Shown: in pieces, positions 16,518-25,188 of the stretch
Numbering within the stretch: the first letter of the stretch is position 1
Layout: each line of letters starts with the position of its first letter
The notes under the pieces: generated by a model
What the model saw: only the letters and a program-made list of their open reading frames with translations
The model's database searches: none
What the model was told of the DNA's origin: nothing
Made by a program: the position numbers and the translations under genes
DNA from: Acidimicrobiales bacterium
Lineage (GTDB): Bacteria > Actinomycetota > Acidimicrobiia > Acidimicrobiales > UBA8190
DNA: 35,285 nt
Reading direction: 5' to 3'
NCBI GenBank assembly: GCA_035531755.1
Contig: DATKSK010000052.1
Coordinates: 1 to 35,285, forward strand

Positions 16518-17691
16518 GGGGACGGTCCACGCCGAGCAGGTCTGGAAGCGCTTCCGCGCCGATCGCACCCTGCCGCTGTTCCAGGAGCAGATCAAGCTCT
16601 TCGGGCGCTGGCTGAAGGGCGAGCGCCGCGACTTCCGGTGGGTGCTGCGCGACATCAACCTGCACGTGGAGCCGGGCAAGACCCACGGGATCATCGGCGT
16701 GAACGGCTCGGGCAAGTCCACCCTGCTGAAGATGATCTGCCAGACGACGTTCCCGTCGGCCGGCTCGATCACGTCGGTGGGCCGCATCGGAGCGCTCCTC
16801 GAGGTGCGCTCCGGCATCCACCCGGACCTGTCGGGCCGGCAGAACGTCTTCCTCTACGGGAACATCCTGGGCCTGAGCCGGACCGAGATCGCCGCCAAGT
16901 TCGACGACATCGTCGACTTCGCCGAGATCGGCGACGCCATCGACCGCCAGGTGAAGTTCTACTCGACCGGTATGGCCATCCGACTGGGCTTCGCCATCGC
17001 CGCCTTCCTCGAGCCCGACATCCTGCTCGTGGACGAGGTGCTGGCGGTCGGCGACGCCCGTTTCCAGCAGAAGTGCCTGGAGCGCATCAGCCAGGTCGTC
17101 GCCAACGGGACGACCCTGTTCTACGTGTCGCACGACCTGCCCACCGTCGAGGCCGTGTGCGACCAGGCCATGTGGCTCGCCGACAGCTTCGTGCGGGCCG
17201 ACGGGCCGGCGCGCGACGTGGTCAACCTGTATCGGGCGTCGGTGGAGGAGCAGGCGTCGATGGCGGTGTCGAACGACACCGGCGTGCGCGTGCTCAAGGT
17301 CGAGGTGACCGGGCCCGACGGCGGCCAGGCGCGGTCGGGCGAGGAGGTGCACATCCGCATCGTGGCCGAGTCGGAGCAGGCCATGTTCGGGGCCTTCCAT
17401 CTCGGGGTGTCCCAGGGCACGGCCATGCCCGTGTTCGTCCTGCGCTACGCCAGCTCGTTCCCCGAGGGCCAGTTCGAGCTGCGCTGCCGGCTCCAGAGCC
17501 TGCCCCTGCCCAAGGGCCGCTACTCGCTGTGGGGGGCGATGCGCGCCCCCAAGGGGAGCGGGCCCACGGCCATGCTGCCGTGGCAGCCGCTGACGTCGTT
17601 CGAGGCCTTCGGCCCCGACGCCATCAGGGCGCCGTCGGGCGTGATGGTGTTGTCGCCGGTGTACGTCCCCGCCGACTGGGAGCTGTCCTGA
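16501..17691 (+). CDS. wzt: ABC exporter ATPase (Wzt-like) with C-terminal extension
   Basis: This 396-residue protein has Walker A GVNGSGKST (66-74), GRIGALLEVRSGIHPDLSGR (94-113), the signature YSTGMAIRLGF (154-164), and Walker B ILLVDEV (174-180) followed by the conserved LAVGDARFQ. This is the TagH/Wzt pattern. Residues from about 240 form a second domain with beta-rich sequence, in the place where Wzt proteins carry a glycan-recognition domain. That domain may read a terminal modification before export. It starts at a TTG (16501), with GAGGTG close upstream, overlapping the permease by 17 bp. No better start exists before the conserved region. Confidence 0.93.
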   Translation: MPTFPKGTVHAEQVWKRFRADRTLPLFQEQIKLFGRWLKGERRDFRWVLRDINLHVEPGKTHGIIGVNGSGKSTLLKMICQTTFPSAGSITSVGRIGALLEVRSGIHPDLSGRQNVFLYGNILGLSRTEIAAKFDDIVDFAEIGDAIDRQVKFYSTGMAIRLGFAIAAFLEPDILLVDEVLAVGDARFQQKCLERISQVVANGTTLFYVSHDLPTVEAVCDQAMWLADSFVRADGPARDVVNLYRASVEEQASMAVSNDTGVRVLKVEVTGPDGGQARSGEEVHIRIVAESEQAMFGAFHLGVSQGTAMPVFVLRYASSFPEGQFELRCRLQSLPLPKGRYSLWGAMRAPKGSGPTAMLPWQPLTSFEAFGPDAIRAPSGVMVLSPVYVPADWELS

Positions 17692-17749
17692 TCCCAGGCG
17701 CACCACCCGGCCGCGCCGCGCCGGCCACGGTCGCCTGTGCACCGGGCTG

Positions 17750-18691
17750 ATGACGGCGCCGTCCCCCTCGTGCCGCATCGCGGTGCACATCGGCTACCAC
17801 AAGACCGCCACGACGTGGTTCCAGCAGATCGCCCTCGGCAGCCACCCCGCCATCACCCCGCTGCTCGGGGGCAGTGAGTTCGGCGTGGTGGCGTCCGACG
17901 CCTTCGTCCGCCAGCTCGTCTTCGCCCGCGACAGCGAGTTCGACGCCGGCGACGCCCGCCGGCTGTTCACCGAGCGGGCCGGCGCCGCCGCCACCGACCC
18001 GGGCCGTACCGTCGTGGTGTCGGCCGAGCGCCTGTCGGGGCACGCCGCCAGCGGGGGGTACGACAGCATCAGGATCGCCGACCGGGTCCACGCCACGCTG
18101 CCCGAGGCGAAGGTCTTCTGGATGCTGCGCCACCAGGCCGAGGCCATCCGCTCGGAGTACAAGCAGATCGTGGTGGCCGGGTGGCCCGGCGCCGTCGCCG
18201 CCACGCTCGCCCCCGAGCCGCGCATGAAGACGACCGGCATCGACCTCGCCTACTGGGAGTACGACCGCCTGCTGTCGGCCTACGCGCGGCGCTTCGGCCG
18301 GGACAACGTCAAGGTCGTCGACTACGGGGAGTTCACCCGCGACCCGGGGGCCGTGCTGGCGCGGTTGGCGGCCTTCCTGGAGGTCGCCCCCTGGGACCTG
18401 TCGGCCGAGGAGATGGCGACGCGCGTCAACGAGGGGGAGTCGGACCGCGAGACGCGCACGCGCCAACGGCTGAACCACGTCACCAGGACGGAGCTGAACC
18501 CGTACCCGCCCGTGGACGTCCCGAACCGGGTGTCGGCGCGCATCGTCAAGCTCAGCCGGGCGCTGCCGGGCGGCCGGCCCCTGTTCCCGGCGGGGTTCGA
18601 CGACTGGGTGGGCGAGCGCTACCGGGAATCGAACCGCCGGTTGGCCGACGACTGGGGGGTCGTCCTGACGCGCTCGGGGCCGGCCGCCTGA
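17750..18691 (+). CDS. Sulfotransferase-like protein 1
   Basis: The 313-residue protein has a PAPS 5'-phosphate loop, GYHKTATTWFQ, near residues 15-25. The 3'-phosphate segment WMLRHQAEAIRSEYKQ lies at about 124-139. DYGEFTRDPGAVLARLAAFL fits the later part of the fold. It would move sulfate from PAPS to a sugar hydroxyl in the cytoplasm, before or during glycan assembly. It follows the exporter pair after 58 bp and is probably in that operon. It is only distantly like the three other sulfotransferases at 27350-30206. The target sugar is unknown. Confidence 0.75.
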   Translation: MTAPSPSCRIAVHIGYHKTATTWFQQIALGSHPAITPLLGGSEFGVVASDAFVRQLVFARDSEFDAGDARRLFTERAGAAATDPGRTVVVSAERLSGHAASGGYDSIRIADRVHATLPEAKVFWMLRHQAEAIRSEYKQIVVAGWPGAVAATLAPEPRMKTTGIDLAYWEYDRLLSAYARRFGRDNVKVVDYGEFTRDPGAVLARLAAFLEVAPWDLSAEEMATRVNEGESDRETRTRQRLNHVTRTELNPYPPVDVPNRVSARIVKLSRALPGGRPLFPAGFDDWVGERYRESNRRLADDWGVVLTRSGPAA

Positions 18692-18887
18692 CGCCCACCT
18701 GACCTCCGTCACCGTGGGTCACGGCGCAGCCCGTCGCGTGACGGGGACGTCGGGTGGCTGGGCCTGCACGGTGCGCGCTATGTTTCCACCACTGGCGGAC
18801 ATGAGGAGAGTGGGGGGCATGTCGGGCGGACGAGATCCCTCGTTCGGGGATGGCCGGGCGGCGCGTCCCGGTGTGGCAGGGACTCGC

Positions 18888-18904
18888 ACCGGCGCAGCGC
18901 CGGT
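18888..18904 (+). promoter_or_regulatory. Short hairpin ACCGGCG-CAG-CGCCGGT
   Basis: A perfect 7-bp stem with a 3-base loop lies in the gap after the exporter/sulfotransferase genes. It could end transcription from 15579-18691 or be a leader structure. There is no T-tract. Confidence 0.3.
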
Positions 18905-18963
18905 CCGGCGGACCATGTCGGATCGGGGCGCCGGAGCGGTCGTCCCGACGGACGGAGCACCGG

Positions 18964-18979
18964 TCGTCAATTCTGACGA
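18964..18979. promoter_or_regulatory. Palindrome TCGTCA-N4-TGACGA, candidate operator (second copy)
   Basis: Both arms are identical to the core of the 5244-5261 palindrome, with the same 4-bp spacing. It ends 96 bp before the GTG at 19075. The first copy ends a nearly equal distance before the dehydratase start at 5148, so one regulator may control both. Confidence 0.5.
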
Positions 18980-19074
18980 TGAAGCCACTGTCCTGCGCCT
19001 CTATGGTTTCCTCCGGGGGTGGAGATGATCATGCTCAGAACCCTGGGGCATGTCGACGGCCGGAAGAGCTTGCG

Positions 19075-19986
19075 GTGAGAGGGCGCCCACGTCGTCGCGC
19101 CATGGCGGCGGGCGTCGTCGTCGCGCTCGGCGTGGCCATGCTCACCTTGGGGGCGAGCGCCGCCTTCGCCAACACACCGAATCCCGTGGACTCGCCGCCC
19201 CCCACCGGCAGCATCACCATGAATTCCAACGGCTCGGTGACGCTGAACGTCAGCGGCACGTGGGTGTGGCCCTATTCCAATTCGTACAAGGACACCCAGG
19301 GCATCCACGCCATGGTGAACCACCCCTGCGACCGCCGCATCGGCGGGGGATGGGGCATCACCTGGAACGACCCCAACGACACGGGGACCACCGAGACGTA
19401 CACGGTCGGCACTCTCTCCGCCACCGTGAACCTCGGATCGCGCGGCACGGACCTGCACAACACCGACAACACGGTGACGTGGAACCACGCCGACCCCTGC
19501 GGCACGTTCGTGGAGACCGACACCCCCGTCCCCGGCGCCGGGTACGTCACCGGCTCGTGGGGCGGTTCGCACACCTACGCGGGCGCGGCGTCACTGCCGT
19601 CGCAGGTGTGCGTGGTGATGTACGACCTCGGCTCCGGCGGGGGCCACCACCCCAAGGCCAAGTTCCGGAAGTTCTCCAACCAGGACAACACCGTGGCGTG
19701 GACGTTGGTCAAACAGGGCAGTTGGCCCGGCCCCGGCCAGTGCGTGTCCACGAACGGCCTGCCGCAGACGGTGGCAGCCGTGCCGACCACGACGGCCGCG
19801 CCCGCCAAGGTCGTCGCCAACACCCCGCCGGCGCCGGTCACCAAGCCGAGCGGGTCGCTCGCCTTCACCGGGCTCGGGCCGTTCGGCCGGATCGTGGCCG
19901 TCCTGGGGGCGTTGCTGGTCATCGTGGGCGCCGTCGTCTACTTCGTGGACGTGCGGAAACTCGCGCTGTGGCTCCTCGGGCTGTAG
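19075..19986 (+). CDS. Secreted cell-wall-anchored protein with LAFTG sorting signal
   Basis: The 303-residue precursor begins with basic residues, then a hydrophobic stretch ending ASAAFA, so signal peptidase would cut near residue 32. The mature part (about 33-225) has repeated aromatic patterns such as SGTWVWPYSN, GGGWGITWNDPND and TVTWNHADPCG, and four Cys that could form disulfides. I do not recognise the domain. A Thr/Pro/Ala/Val linker leads to LAFTG at 262-266, a membrane span (about 272-290) and a short tail with Arg-Lys. LAxTG is the motif used by actinobacterial class E sortases. GTG at 19075 is chosen because GGAAGAG lies 6 bases upstream and the signal peptide then starts properly. 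No sortase gene is in the window. Confidence 0.82.
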   Translation: MRGRPRRRAMAAGVVVALGVAMLTLGASAAFANTPNPVDSPPPTGSITMNSNGSVTLNVSGTWVWPYSNSYKDTQGIHAMVNHPCDRRIGGGWGITWNDPNDTGTTETYTVGTLSATVNLGSRGTDLHNTDNTVTWNHADPCGTFVETDTPVPGAGYVTGSWGGSHTYAGAASLPSQVCVVMYDLGSGGGHHPKAKFRKFSNQDNTVAWTLVKQGSWPGPGQCVSTNGLPQTVAAVPTTTAAPAKVVANTPPAPVTKPSGSLAFTGLGPFGRIVAVLGALLVIVGAVVYFVDVRKLALWLLGL

Positions 19987-20004
19987 CCCCTCCGCCGCGC
20001 CGCC

Positions 20005-20991
20005 GTGTCGTCCACGGGGAGGTCGCCTAGGGCCCTGACGTCGGCGCGTGCCCGGGACGGGTCGCGAGCCGACGGCGCGGTGCCCGGGGCCGGGCTCCCA
20101 CGCCACCACGTCTCGCCGCGACGGTTGCTGGCCCGCCACCTCGCCGGGTCGGGGCTCGAGCTGGGCCCGGGCCACCACCCCTTCGTGCTCCCGCTGCCCG
20201 GTGTGACGGTCAGGTACGTGGACCGCTGGACCCCCGACGAGGCGCGCCGGCTGTTCCCGGCCATGGGGCCGTACGCGGGCCAGCCCGACGTGATCGCCGA
20301 CTTCAACACCGAGCGCCTCGACCCGGTCGCCGATGCCAGCCAGGACTTCCTCATCGCCAGCCACGTCCTGGAGCACCTGGCGGAGCCGCTGGGGTTCATG
20401 GCGGAGATGCACCGGGTCCTGCGTCGCGGTGGCGTGGCGCTCGTGTTGCTGCCCGACCGCCACCGGACCCGGGACCGCAACCGGGCGCCCACGCCTCTCG
20501 ACCATCTCGTCGGCGAGTACCGCGCCGGGGTGCGCGAGGTGAGCGACGACCATCTCCTGGAGTTCCTGGCCGCCCGGGGCGAGCCTGTGCCCCCCGCCGG
20601 CGAGGAGCGCCGCCGGGTGCTCGACCGGCACCGGCGGCGGTCGGTCCACGTCCATTGCTGGGACGCCGGGGAGTTCGCCGACGTGATCCGCTGGGGGATC
20701 GAGAACCTGGCCGAGCAGTGGGAGTTCGTCGACGGCTGTCTGCCCTTCGACGGGGTCCCCCCGGCCGACATCGAGTTCGGCTTCGTGCTGCGGCGCTCGG
20801 ACGTCGACCTCGACGGCCCCACCCGCAGCCGACGGTTCGAGGCGTCGTGGACGGCGTGGTGCGACGTCCAGCGCGCCCTGTTGCCCGCCGCCGGTGCGGC
20901 CGACCTCCTGGGACGGGCCTACCAACGGGCCCGCCACGGCCTCTACCGCCAGGTCGTCCGCCGCGTGCGCCACCCCCCGACACCTGAGTGA
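20005..20991 (+). CDS. SAM-dependent methyltransferase domain protein
   Basis: The 328-residue protein has a short motif I, GLELGPGHHPF, and a post-motif region ASQDFLIASHVLEHLAEPLGF that matches class I methyltransferases of the type 11/13 groups. EMHRVLRRGGVALVLLPDRHRT is the usual motif III area. The C-terminal 150 residues (HVHCWDAGEFADVIRW, DIEFGFVLRRSDVD) have no obvious catalytic motif. The N-terminal 25 residues are Arg/Ala-rich and may not be translated; the GTG at 20005 is uncertain. Its substrate is unknown, but glycan methylation fits the setting. Confidence 0.75.
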   Translation: MSSTGRSPRALTSARARDGSRADGAVPGAGLPRHHVSPRRLLARHLAGSGLELGPGHHPFVLPLPGVTVRYVDRWTPDEARRLFPAMGPYAGQPDVIADFNTERLDPVADASQDFLIASHVLEHLAEPLGFMAEMHRVLRRGGVALVLLPDRHRTRDRNRAPTPLDHLVGEYRAGVREVSDDHLLEFLAARGEPVPPAGEERRRVLDRHRRRSVHVHCWDAGEFADVIRWGIENLAEQWEFVDGCLPFDGVPPADIEFGFVLRRSDVDLDGPTRSRRFEASWTAWCDVQRALLPAAGAADLLGRAYQRARHGLYRQVVRRVRHPPTPE

Positions 20992-21040
20992 GGGGACTGC
21001 GCCCCGGGGCTGCAACACGGGGCCAGCCCGGGCTACGTCC

Positions 21041-21115
21041 GCCACGCCCGCGCCAACGCCACGCCCGCGCCAGCGCCACGCCCGCGCCACGCCCGCGCCA
21101 GCGCCACGCCCCGGC
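21041..21115. repeat. 17-bp imperfect tandem repeat between convergent genes
   Basis: Units GCCACGCCCGCGCCARC start at 21041, 21058 and 21086, with shortened units at 21075 and 21103. GGCTACG flanks the array on both sides (21031 and 21113). It fills most of the 123-bp gap between the methyltransferase stop and the sulfatase stop. Confidence 0.8.
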
Positions 21116-22626
21116 TACGGCTCGGCGCCGCCCTCCCCGGCCGGGGCGGGCGGGCCCGCCCCCGGGACGCCGCGGCGCCCGAGCCGCGCCCAGGAGCGCG
21201 GGCCCTTGCCCAGGAGACGGCGTGTCAACGAGGCCACCGTGCGCGACGGGGGAGGCGCGCCGAACACCGGGGTGCGCGACGAGGTGCGGACCAGCCGCTG
21301 CAGCAGGCGCGCCTCGAGGTCGCGCTGCACGTCGGCGAACTCCCCGGCGCCGGCGAGGTTGACCGACTCGTCCGCGGACCGGTCGAAGAGGAGATAGGTC
21401 TCGCCCGCGGCGTTGAGGGCGATCTTCCAGTCGGCGGTGGCCAGCATCACCTCGCCGTCGTGCTCGCACAGGGCGTCGGTCCGCGGCGGGCCCGCCACGC
21501 CCCCCCGCACGGCGGCCGCCAGGGAAACGCCCATGCGGAAGGCGCCGGCATCGGCCATGCCGGCGAGGTCGAGGACCGTCGCCCCCACGTCCATCAGCTC
21601 GACGGGGCGGTCGACGACGCCCGGCGGGCTCCCCGGGTCGCGGACGATGAGCGGGACGCGGGCCGCACCGTCGAGGAACACCTTCTTGTAGAGCAGGCCG
21701 GCGTCCCCGTTCATCTCCCCGTGGTCGGAGGTGAACACGACGACGGTGCGGTCCCACTCGCCCCGGTCGCGCACGGCCTGTACCAGCTCGCCGACGAGGT
21801 GGTCGATGAGGCTGACTTCGCCGGCGTAGTCGGCCCGCAGGGCCGCGATCTCGACCGCGCTGAGCGGCGGGCGCCGCCCGATGCGGGCGTCGAGGTCGCC
21901 CGACGGGCGCTCGGCGAGCGACCGCGGCGCGTCCCGGGGCGGCGGCATGGCCGCCGGGTCGTACGCGGTCGCCCACGGCGCGGGCGTGTCCCAGGGCTCG
22001 TGCGGTCCGGGGAACCCCACGTAGCAGCACCACGGCTCGGGCTTGTCGTACTCGCGCAGGTAGCGGGCCGCGCTCCTGGCCACATAGGTGTCGTAGTAGA
22101 GGTCGAGGCCCACGGGCGTCGGGCGCACGAGCCACGGGGTGGTCCGCAGGCGCTCGGCCACGTCGTCGCGGTAGGCGCGTCGGACCCCGTGGCGGTCCCA
22201 CAGGTCGGTGAGGTTGGCCGTGCAGGTCTGCAGGGCACGTGGGCCACCGACCTCGTCGACCTCGTCGAAGCCCAGGCGGTTGAGCAGGCCCGTGCTGGCG
22301 CGCAGGTCCCCGCCGTCGGGGTGCAGGTGGTTCTTGCCGAACATGCTGGTGCGGTAGCCGTTGCGCCGGAGCCTGCCGAACCACGTCTCCAACCAGGCGG
22401 GGTACGTCACGATGCGGTTCGCCTGGACGCCGAGGTTGTGGGGATAGAGACCCGACGCCAGGCTGAAGCGGGCGGGGACGCACACGGGCGAGGTCGTGAA
22501 GCAGTCGGTGAACAGCGTGCCCGCACCGGCCAGGGCGTCGAGGTTGGGCGTCGCGCTCCAGCCGTTGACCACGCCGAGGCTGTCGGCGCGCTGCTGGTCG
22601 GTGAGGATGAAGAGGATGTTGTCCAC
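21115..22626 (-). CDS. Sulfatase (Cys-type, formylglycine-dependent family)
   Basis: The 503-residue protein starts DNILFILTDQQRADSLG, giving the metal-binding Asp near the N-terminus. TSPVCVPARFSLASG (about 45-59) holds CxPxR with Cys49, the residue converted to formylglycine. FGKNHLHPDGG and FTSDHGEMNGDAGLLYKK are also family hallmarks. It would hydrolyse sulfate esters. No signal peptide is visible, so it is probably cytoplasmic unless exported by another route. It starts at a GTG 11 bp after the YfhO-type gene upstream and should be co-transcribed with it. The alkaline-phosphatase superfamily also includes phosphodiesterases, but CxPxR favours a sulfatase. The C-terminal Gly/Ala/Pro tail runs into the tandem repeat. 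Confidence 0.9.
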   Translation of the reverse strand: MDNILFILTDQQRADSLGVVNGWSATPNLDALAGAGTLFTDCFTTSPVCVPARFSLASGLYPHNLGVQANRIVTYPAWLETWFGRLRRNGYRTSMFGKNHLHPDGGDLRASTGLLNRLGFDEVDEVGGPRALQTCTANLTDLWDRHGVRRAYRDDVAERLRTTPWLVRPTPVGLDLYYDTYVARSAARYLREYDKPEPWCCYVGFPGPHEPWDTPAPWATAYDPAAMPPPRDAPRSLAERPSGDLDARIGRRPPLSAVEIAALRADYAGEVSLIDHLVGELVQAVRDRGEWDRTVVVFTSDHGEMNGDAGLLYKKVFLDGAARVPLIVRDPGSPPGVVDRPVELMDVGATVLDLAGMADAGAFRMGVSLAAAVRGGVAGPPRTDALCEHDGEVMLATADWKIALNAAGETYLLFDRSADESVNLAGAGEFADVQRDLEARLLQRLVRTSSRTPVFGAPPPSRTVASLTRRLLGKGPRSWARLGRRGVPGAGPPAPAGEGGAEP

Positions 22627-22637
22627 GCCCCACCCCG

Positions 22638-25091
22638 TCAGCGGTCGGGGGCGTGGATCGTCGGTCCCCGCCCGCCGACGCCCGTGTCGGGCGGCGCCTC
22701 GGCCGGGCTCACGGGGGCGACGATACCGTGCGGGGCCGGCGGCTCCGTGGACACCCCGGCGTCACCGGGCCCGGCGCCGGCGGGCCGTCGTCTCGACACC
22801 ACGAGGGCACCTGCCAGGCCCAGCGCGGCGACGAGGGCGAGCCCGATGCCGACGGAGAAGGCGCGCGGCCAGTAGTGCAGCTCCACGATGTGCCGGCCCG
22901 CCGGGACGCGTGCCTGGAGCATGGCGCCCGCCAGGGTGTGCAACGGCAGCGGCCGGCCGTCGATGGTGCCGTGCCAGCCGGGGACGCCGGTGAGGTGCAG
23001 GCGCAGCGTCTGCGGCGTGTCGGCGTCGACGACGACCCTCCACGACGCCGGGCCCGGGTGGCCGACGGTCACCGGCGTGCCGTCGTCGTGCCCCGACGCC
23101 GGCGACGACCCGCCCGACACGGGCGTCAGGGTGGCGGCGGCGGCGCCGGGGATGCGGTACAGCGACTCGTCGCCCACGCGCCGGTCGAAGACGCCCCCGC
23201 CCGGCCCGCGCGCCCCGGCGGGCTCGAGGACGAAGCCGACGCCGTAGCGACGGGCCACGGCGGCCGACGTCACCGCCGGGCAGAAGACGGAGATGGGGTT
23301 GCCGAGGCCGCCGGGCTGCCCGGTGGCGGCCTGCCAGGAGCGGAAGAGGGCCCGGGGGGCGACGGGGTCGTAGACGTCGAGCTCCTGGACCGCGAACGCC
23401 ACGTTGACGTCCTGCACGATCCCCAGGTCGCCGGGCACCGAGCACGACCGCGCGCCGAAGCCCACGACGGCGCTCCCCACCGCCTGCTTCAGGGCCACCT
23501 CCGCCGGGGTCGGCGCCAGGAACGACGGGCTCGACGACCACAGCGGCGCTCCGGCGGTCACGAGGAAGGCCGTCTCGCAGGCCAGCAGCACGGCGACGAC
23601 CCCGGTCCCGGTCCCGAGAGCGAACCGGCGACGGCGCGCCGGGCGCGGCGCAGGGCGTCGGCGCCGGCCCGCCACCACGAGCGTGCCGGCGACACCGAGG
23701 CCCGCGGCCGTCTGCACCCCCGGCCACACGAAGCTCCCCGCCCGCACGGCGGCGTCGGCCGGAGGCAGGTGCCCGCGGCCGAGCGCCCATACCATCGCCA
23801 GGACGACCGCGGCCAGCGCGAAGCCGCCACCCAACCATCGCCGGACCCGCACGTCGCGCCACGAGCGCACCACGGCGTCGGCGCCCACGCCCGCCAGCAC
23901 CGCCACCGCGAACGCGAACAGGATGGTGCTGCGGTGCCAGCGCACCTTGCCCAGCGCCCCGACGAGGGGCGGGCTGAACATGAGCACGATCATGACGGCG
24001 GTGACGGCACCGAGCGCGACGACCTCGGGGTGCCGGCGGCGCATGGCCAGGGCCGTCGCCGCCAGGACGACGGCGATCACCCCGACGTAGACGGCCGACT
24101 CCAGGTAGCTGGCGTTGCCCGACAGGTGCCCGAACCAGTGGCTCCCCGCCACCGGCAACCCGTCGAACCCCTGGAACACCACGGAGCCGATGTCGTGCAG
24201 GGGCAGCGTCGGTGTGCCGCCCTTGGCCGTCCTGATCCCCGCCGCGGTGACCTGGAGCCCGGGAAGAAGCAGTGGAGCGCCCAGCGCCGCCCCGACCGCG
24301 GTGGCCAGCACCAGGTCCACGGCGGGGCGCAGGACGGGGCCCGAGCCCCCGAACGCCGGGGTGCGCAGGGCCAGCAGGACGGCGACGAAGACGCCGAGGC
24401 CGAGGGCCATGACCACGAGCGCGTCGGGCTGCCCGGCGTAGATGGTCAGGGCCAGCACGACGGCGAAGAACGTGACGGTCCGGGCCCGCCGGTGCCCACG
24501 CACCACCAGCACGGCGGCGGCGAACAGCCAGCCCGCCCAGGACATGACCGACGCCACCGGCCAGCCCAGCCACCCGAAGAACGGACCGCTGAGCTCGTAG
24601 ACGGTGCCGGCCATGACGGCGCCGAGCAGGCCCAGGCGCAGCGAGCGCCCGAGCACGTACACGCCGGTCCCCGCGATGACGATCGTCGTCCACACCTGGA
24701 CCGTGAAGGCCAGGCGCAGGGGGACCAGATAGCCCACCAGCGTCGGCAGGCTGAAGGTCGCCGACTGCCAGTTGAACGCCAGGGGCATGCCGAGGGCGCT
24801 GTAGGGATTCCACAGCGGCAGGTGCCCGTGGTGCACCTGGGTCCAGGCCTGGGCCGTCCAGGGGATCATCTCGGTGATGAGGTCGGCGGTCTGGGGGTTG
24901 TGGACCACGACCCCGGGCTGCTTCGACAGACCCTGGCGCGACAGGATGTCGAACGGTCCCAGGGAGGCGCCGTGCGCCAGCGCCGGCGCCATGACGGCGA
25001 TGGCCGCCGCCACCAGCCAGGCGATGCCCACCAGGTCCCCGACGCCGAACGCCGGCACCTGCCGCGGCTCGTTCGGAGGGGCGGCGGGCAT
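22638..25091 (-). CDS. YfhO-type polytopic membrane protein, copy 2
   Basis: This 817-residue protein begins with a membrane span, then SLGPFDILSRQGLSKQPGVVVHN, PLWNPYSALGMPLAFNWQS and YELSGPFFGWLGW. About a dozen spans follow. The non-membrane C-terminal part has LYRIPGAAAATLTPV and VPGWHGTIDGRPLPLH, the PGWxxxxDG motif common near the end of YfhO proteins. A last span precedes a Pro/Gly-rich tail. It is most like the partial copy at 1-1979. The family is linked to glycosylation of cell-envelope polymers outside the membrane. I chose the ATG at 25091, where similarity to the other copies begins soon after; an in-frame start at 25202 would add only Arg/Pro-rich sequence. It is followed by the sulfatase. 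Confidence 0.85.
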   Translation of the reverse strand: MPAAPPNEPRQVPAFGVGDLVGIAWLVAAAIAVMAPALAHGASLGPFDILSRQGLSKQPGVVVHNPQTADLITEMIPWTAQAWTQVHHGHLPLWNPYSALGMPLAFNWQSATFSLPTLVGYLVPLRLAFTVQVWTTIVIAGTGVYVLGRSLRLGLLGAVMAGTVYELSGPFFGWLGWPVASVMSWAGWLFAAAVLVVRGHRRARTVTFFAVVLALTIYAGQPDALVVMALGLGVFVAVLLALRTPAFGGSGPVLRPAVDLVLATAVGAALGAPLLLPGLQVTAAGIRTAKGGTPTLPLHDIGSVVFQGFDGLPVAGSHWFGHLSGNASYLESAVYVGVIAVVLAATALAMRRRHPEVVALGAVTAVMIVLMFSPPLVGALGKVRWHRSTILFAFAVAVLAGVGADAVVRSWRDVRVRRWLGGGFALAAVVLAMVWALGRGHLPPADAAVRAGSFVWPGVQTAAGLGVAGTLVVAGRRRRPAPRPARRRRFALGTGTGVVAVLLACETAFLVTAGAPLWSSSPSFLAPTPAEVALKQAVGSAVVGFGARSCSVPGDLGIVQDVNVAFAVQELDVYDPVAPRALFRSWQAATGQPGGLGNPISVFCPAVTSAAVARRYGVGFVLEPAGARGPGGGVFDRRVGDESLYRIPGAAAATLTPVSGGSSPASGHDDGTPVTVGHPGPASWRVVVDADTPQTLRLHLTGVPGWHGTIDGRPLPLHTLAGAMLQARVPAGRHIVELHYWPRAFSVGIGLALVAALGLAGALVVSRRRPAGAGPGDAGVSTEPPAPHGIVAPVSPAEAPPDTGVGGRGPTIHAPDR

Positions 25092-25188
25092 CCCCCAGGG
25101 TAGCGCCGGCTCGTCGTGCGCCGCCCGTGGGCCCGCCCTGGGACCGGGGCGCAGTCCCCGGGGCCGTGCGCAACCGCCGGCCCGCCTT

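Larger units (their letters stand above)
18692..19074. other. 383-bp non-coding gap upstream of the anchored surface protein
   Basis: No convincing gene is visible. A 75-codon frame (18801-19028, +) with Arg/Gly-rich sequence is probably chance. The gap holds a hairpin (18888-18904) and the palindrome at 18964-18979. Its length suggests a long regulatory leader. I did not recognise a known riboswitch consensus. Confidence 0.6.

Noticed and set aside
18801-19028. 75-codon frame in the 383-bp gap
   Set aside because: Arg/Gly-rich sequence, no ribosome-binding site of note, and it runs across the palindrome; more likely chance.
18780-19074. Riboswitch upstream of the anchored protein
   Set aside because: I compared it with the c-di-GMP and c-di-AMP riboswitch patterns I know and found no matching core.
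21041-21115. Possible CRISPR-like array
   Set aside because: Units are 17 bp and directly adjacent with no unique spacers, and there are no cas genes.
22638-25103. Plus-strand 816-codon frame opposite YfhO copy 2
   Set aside because: Composition is Arg/His/Gly-rich without motifs, while the minus strand shows clear family similarity to two other genes.
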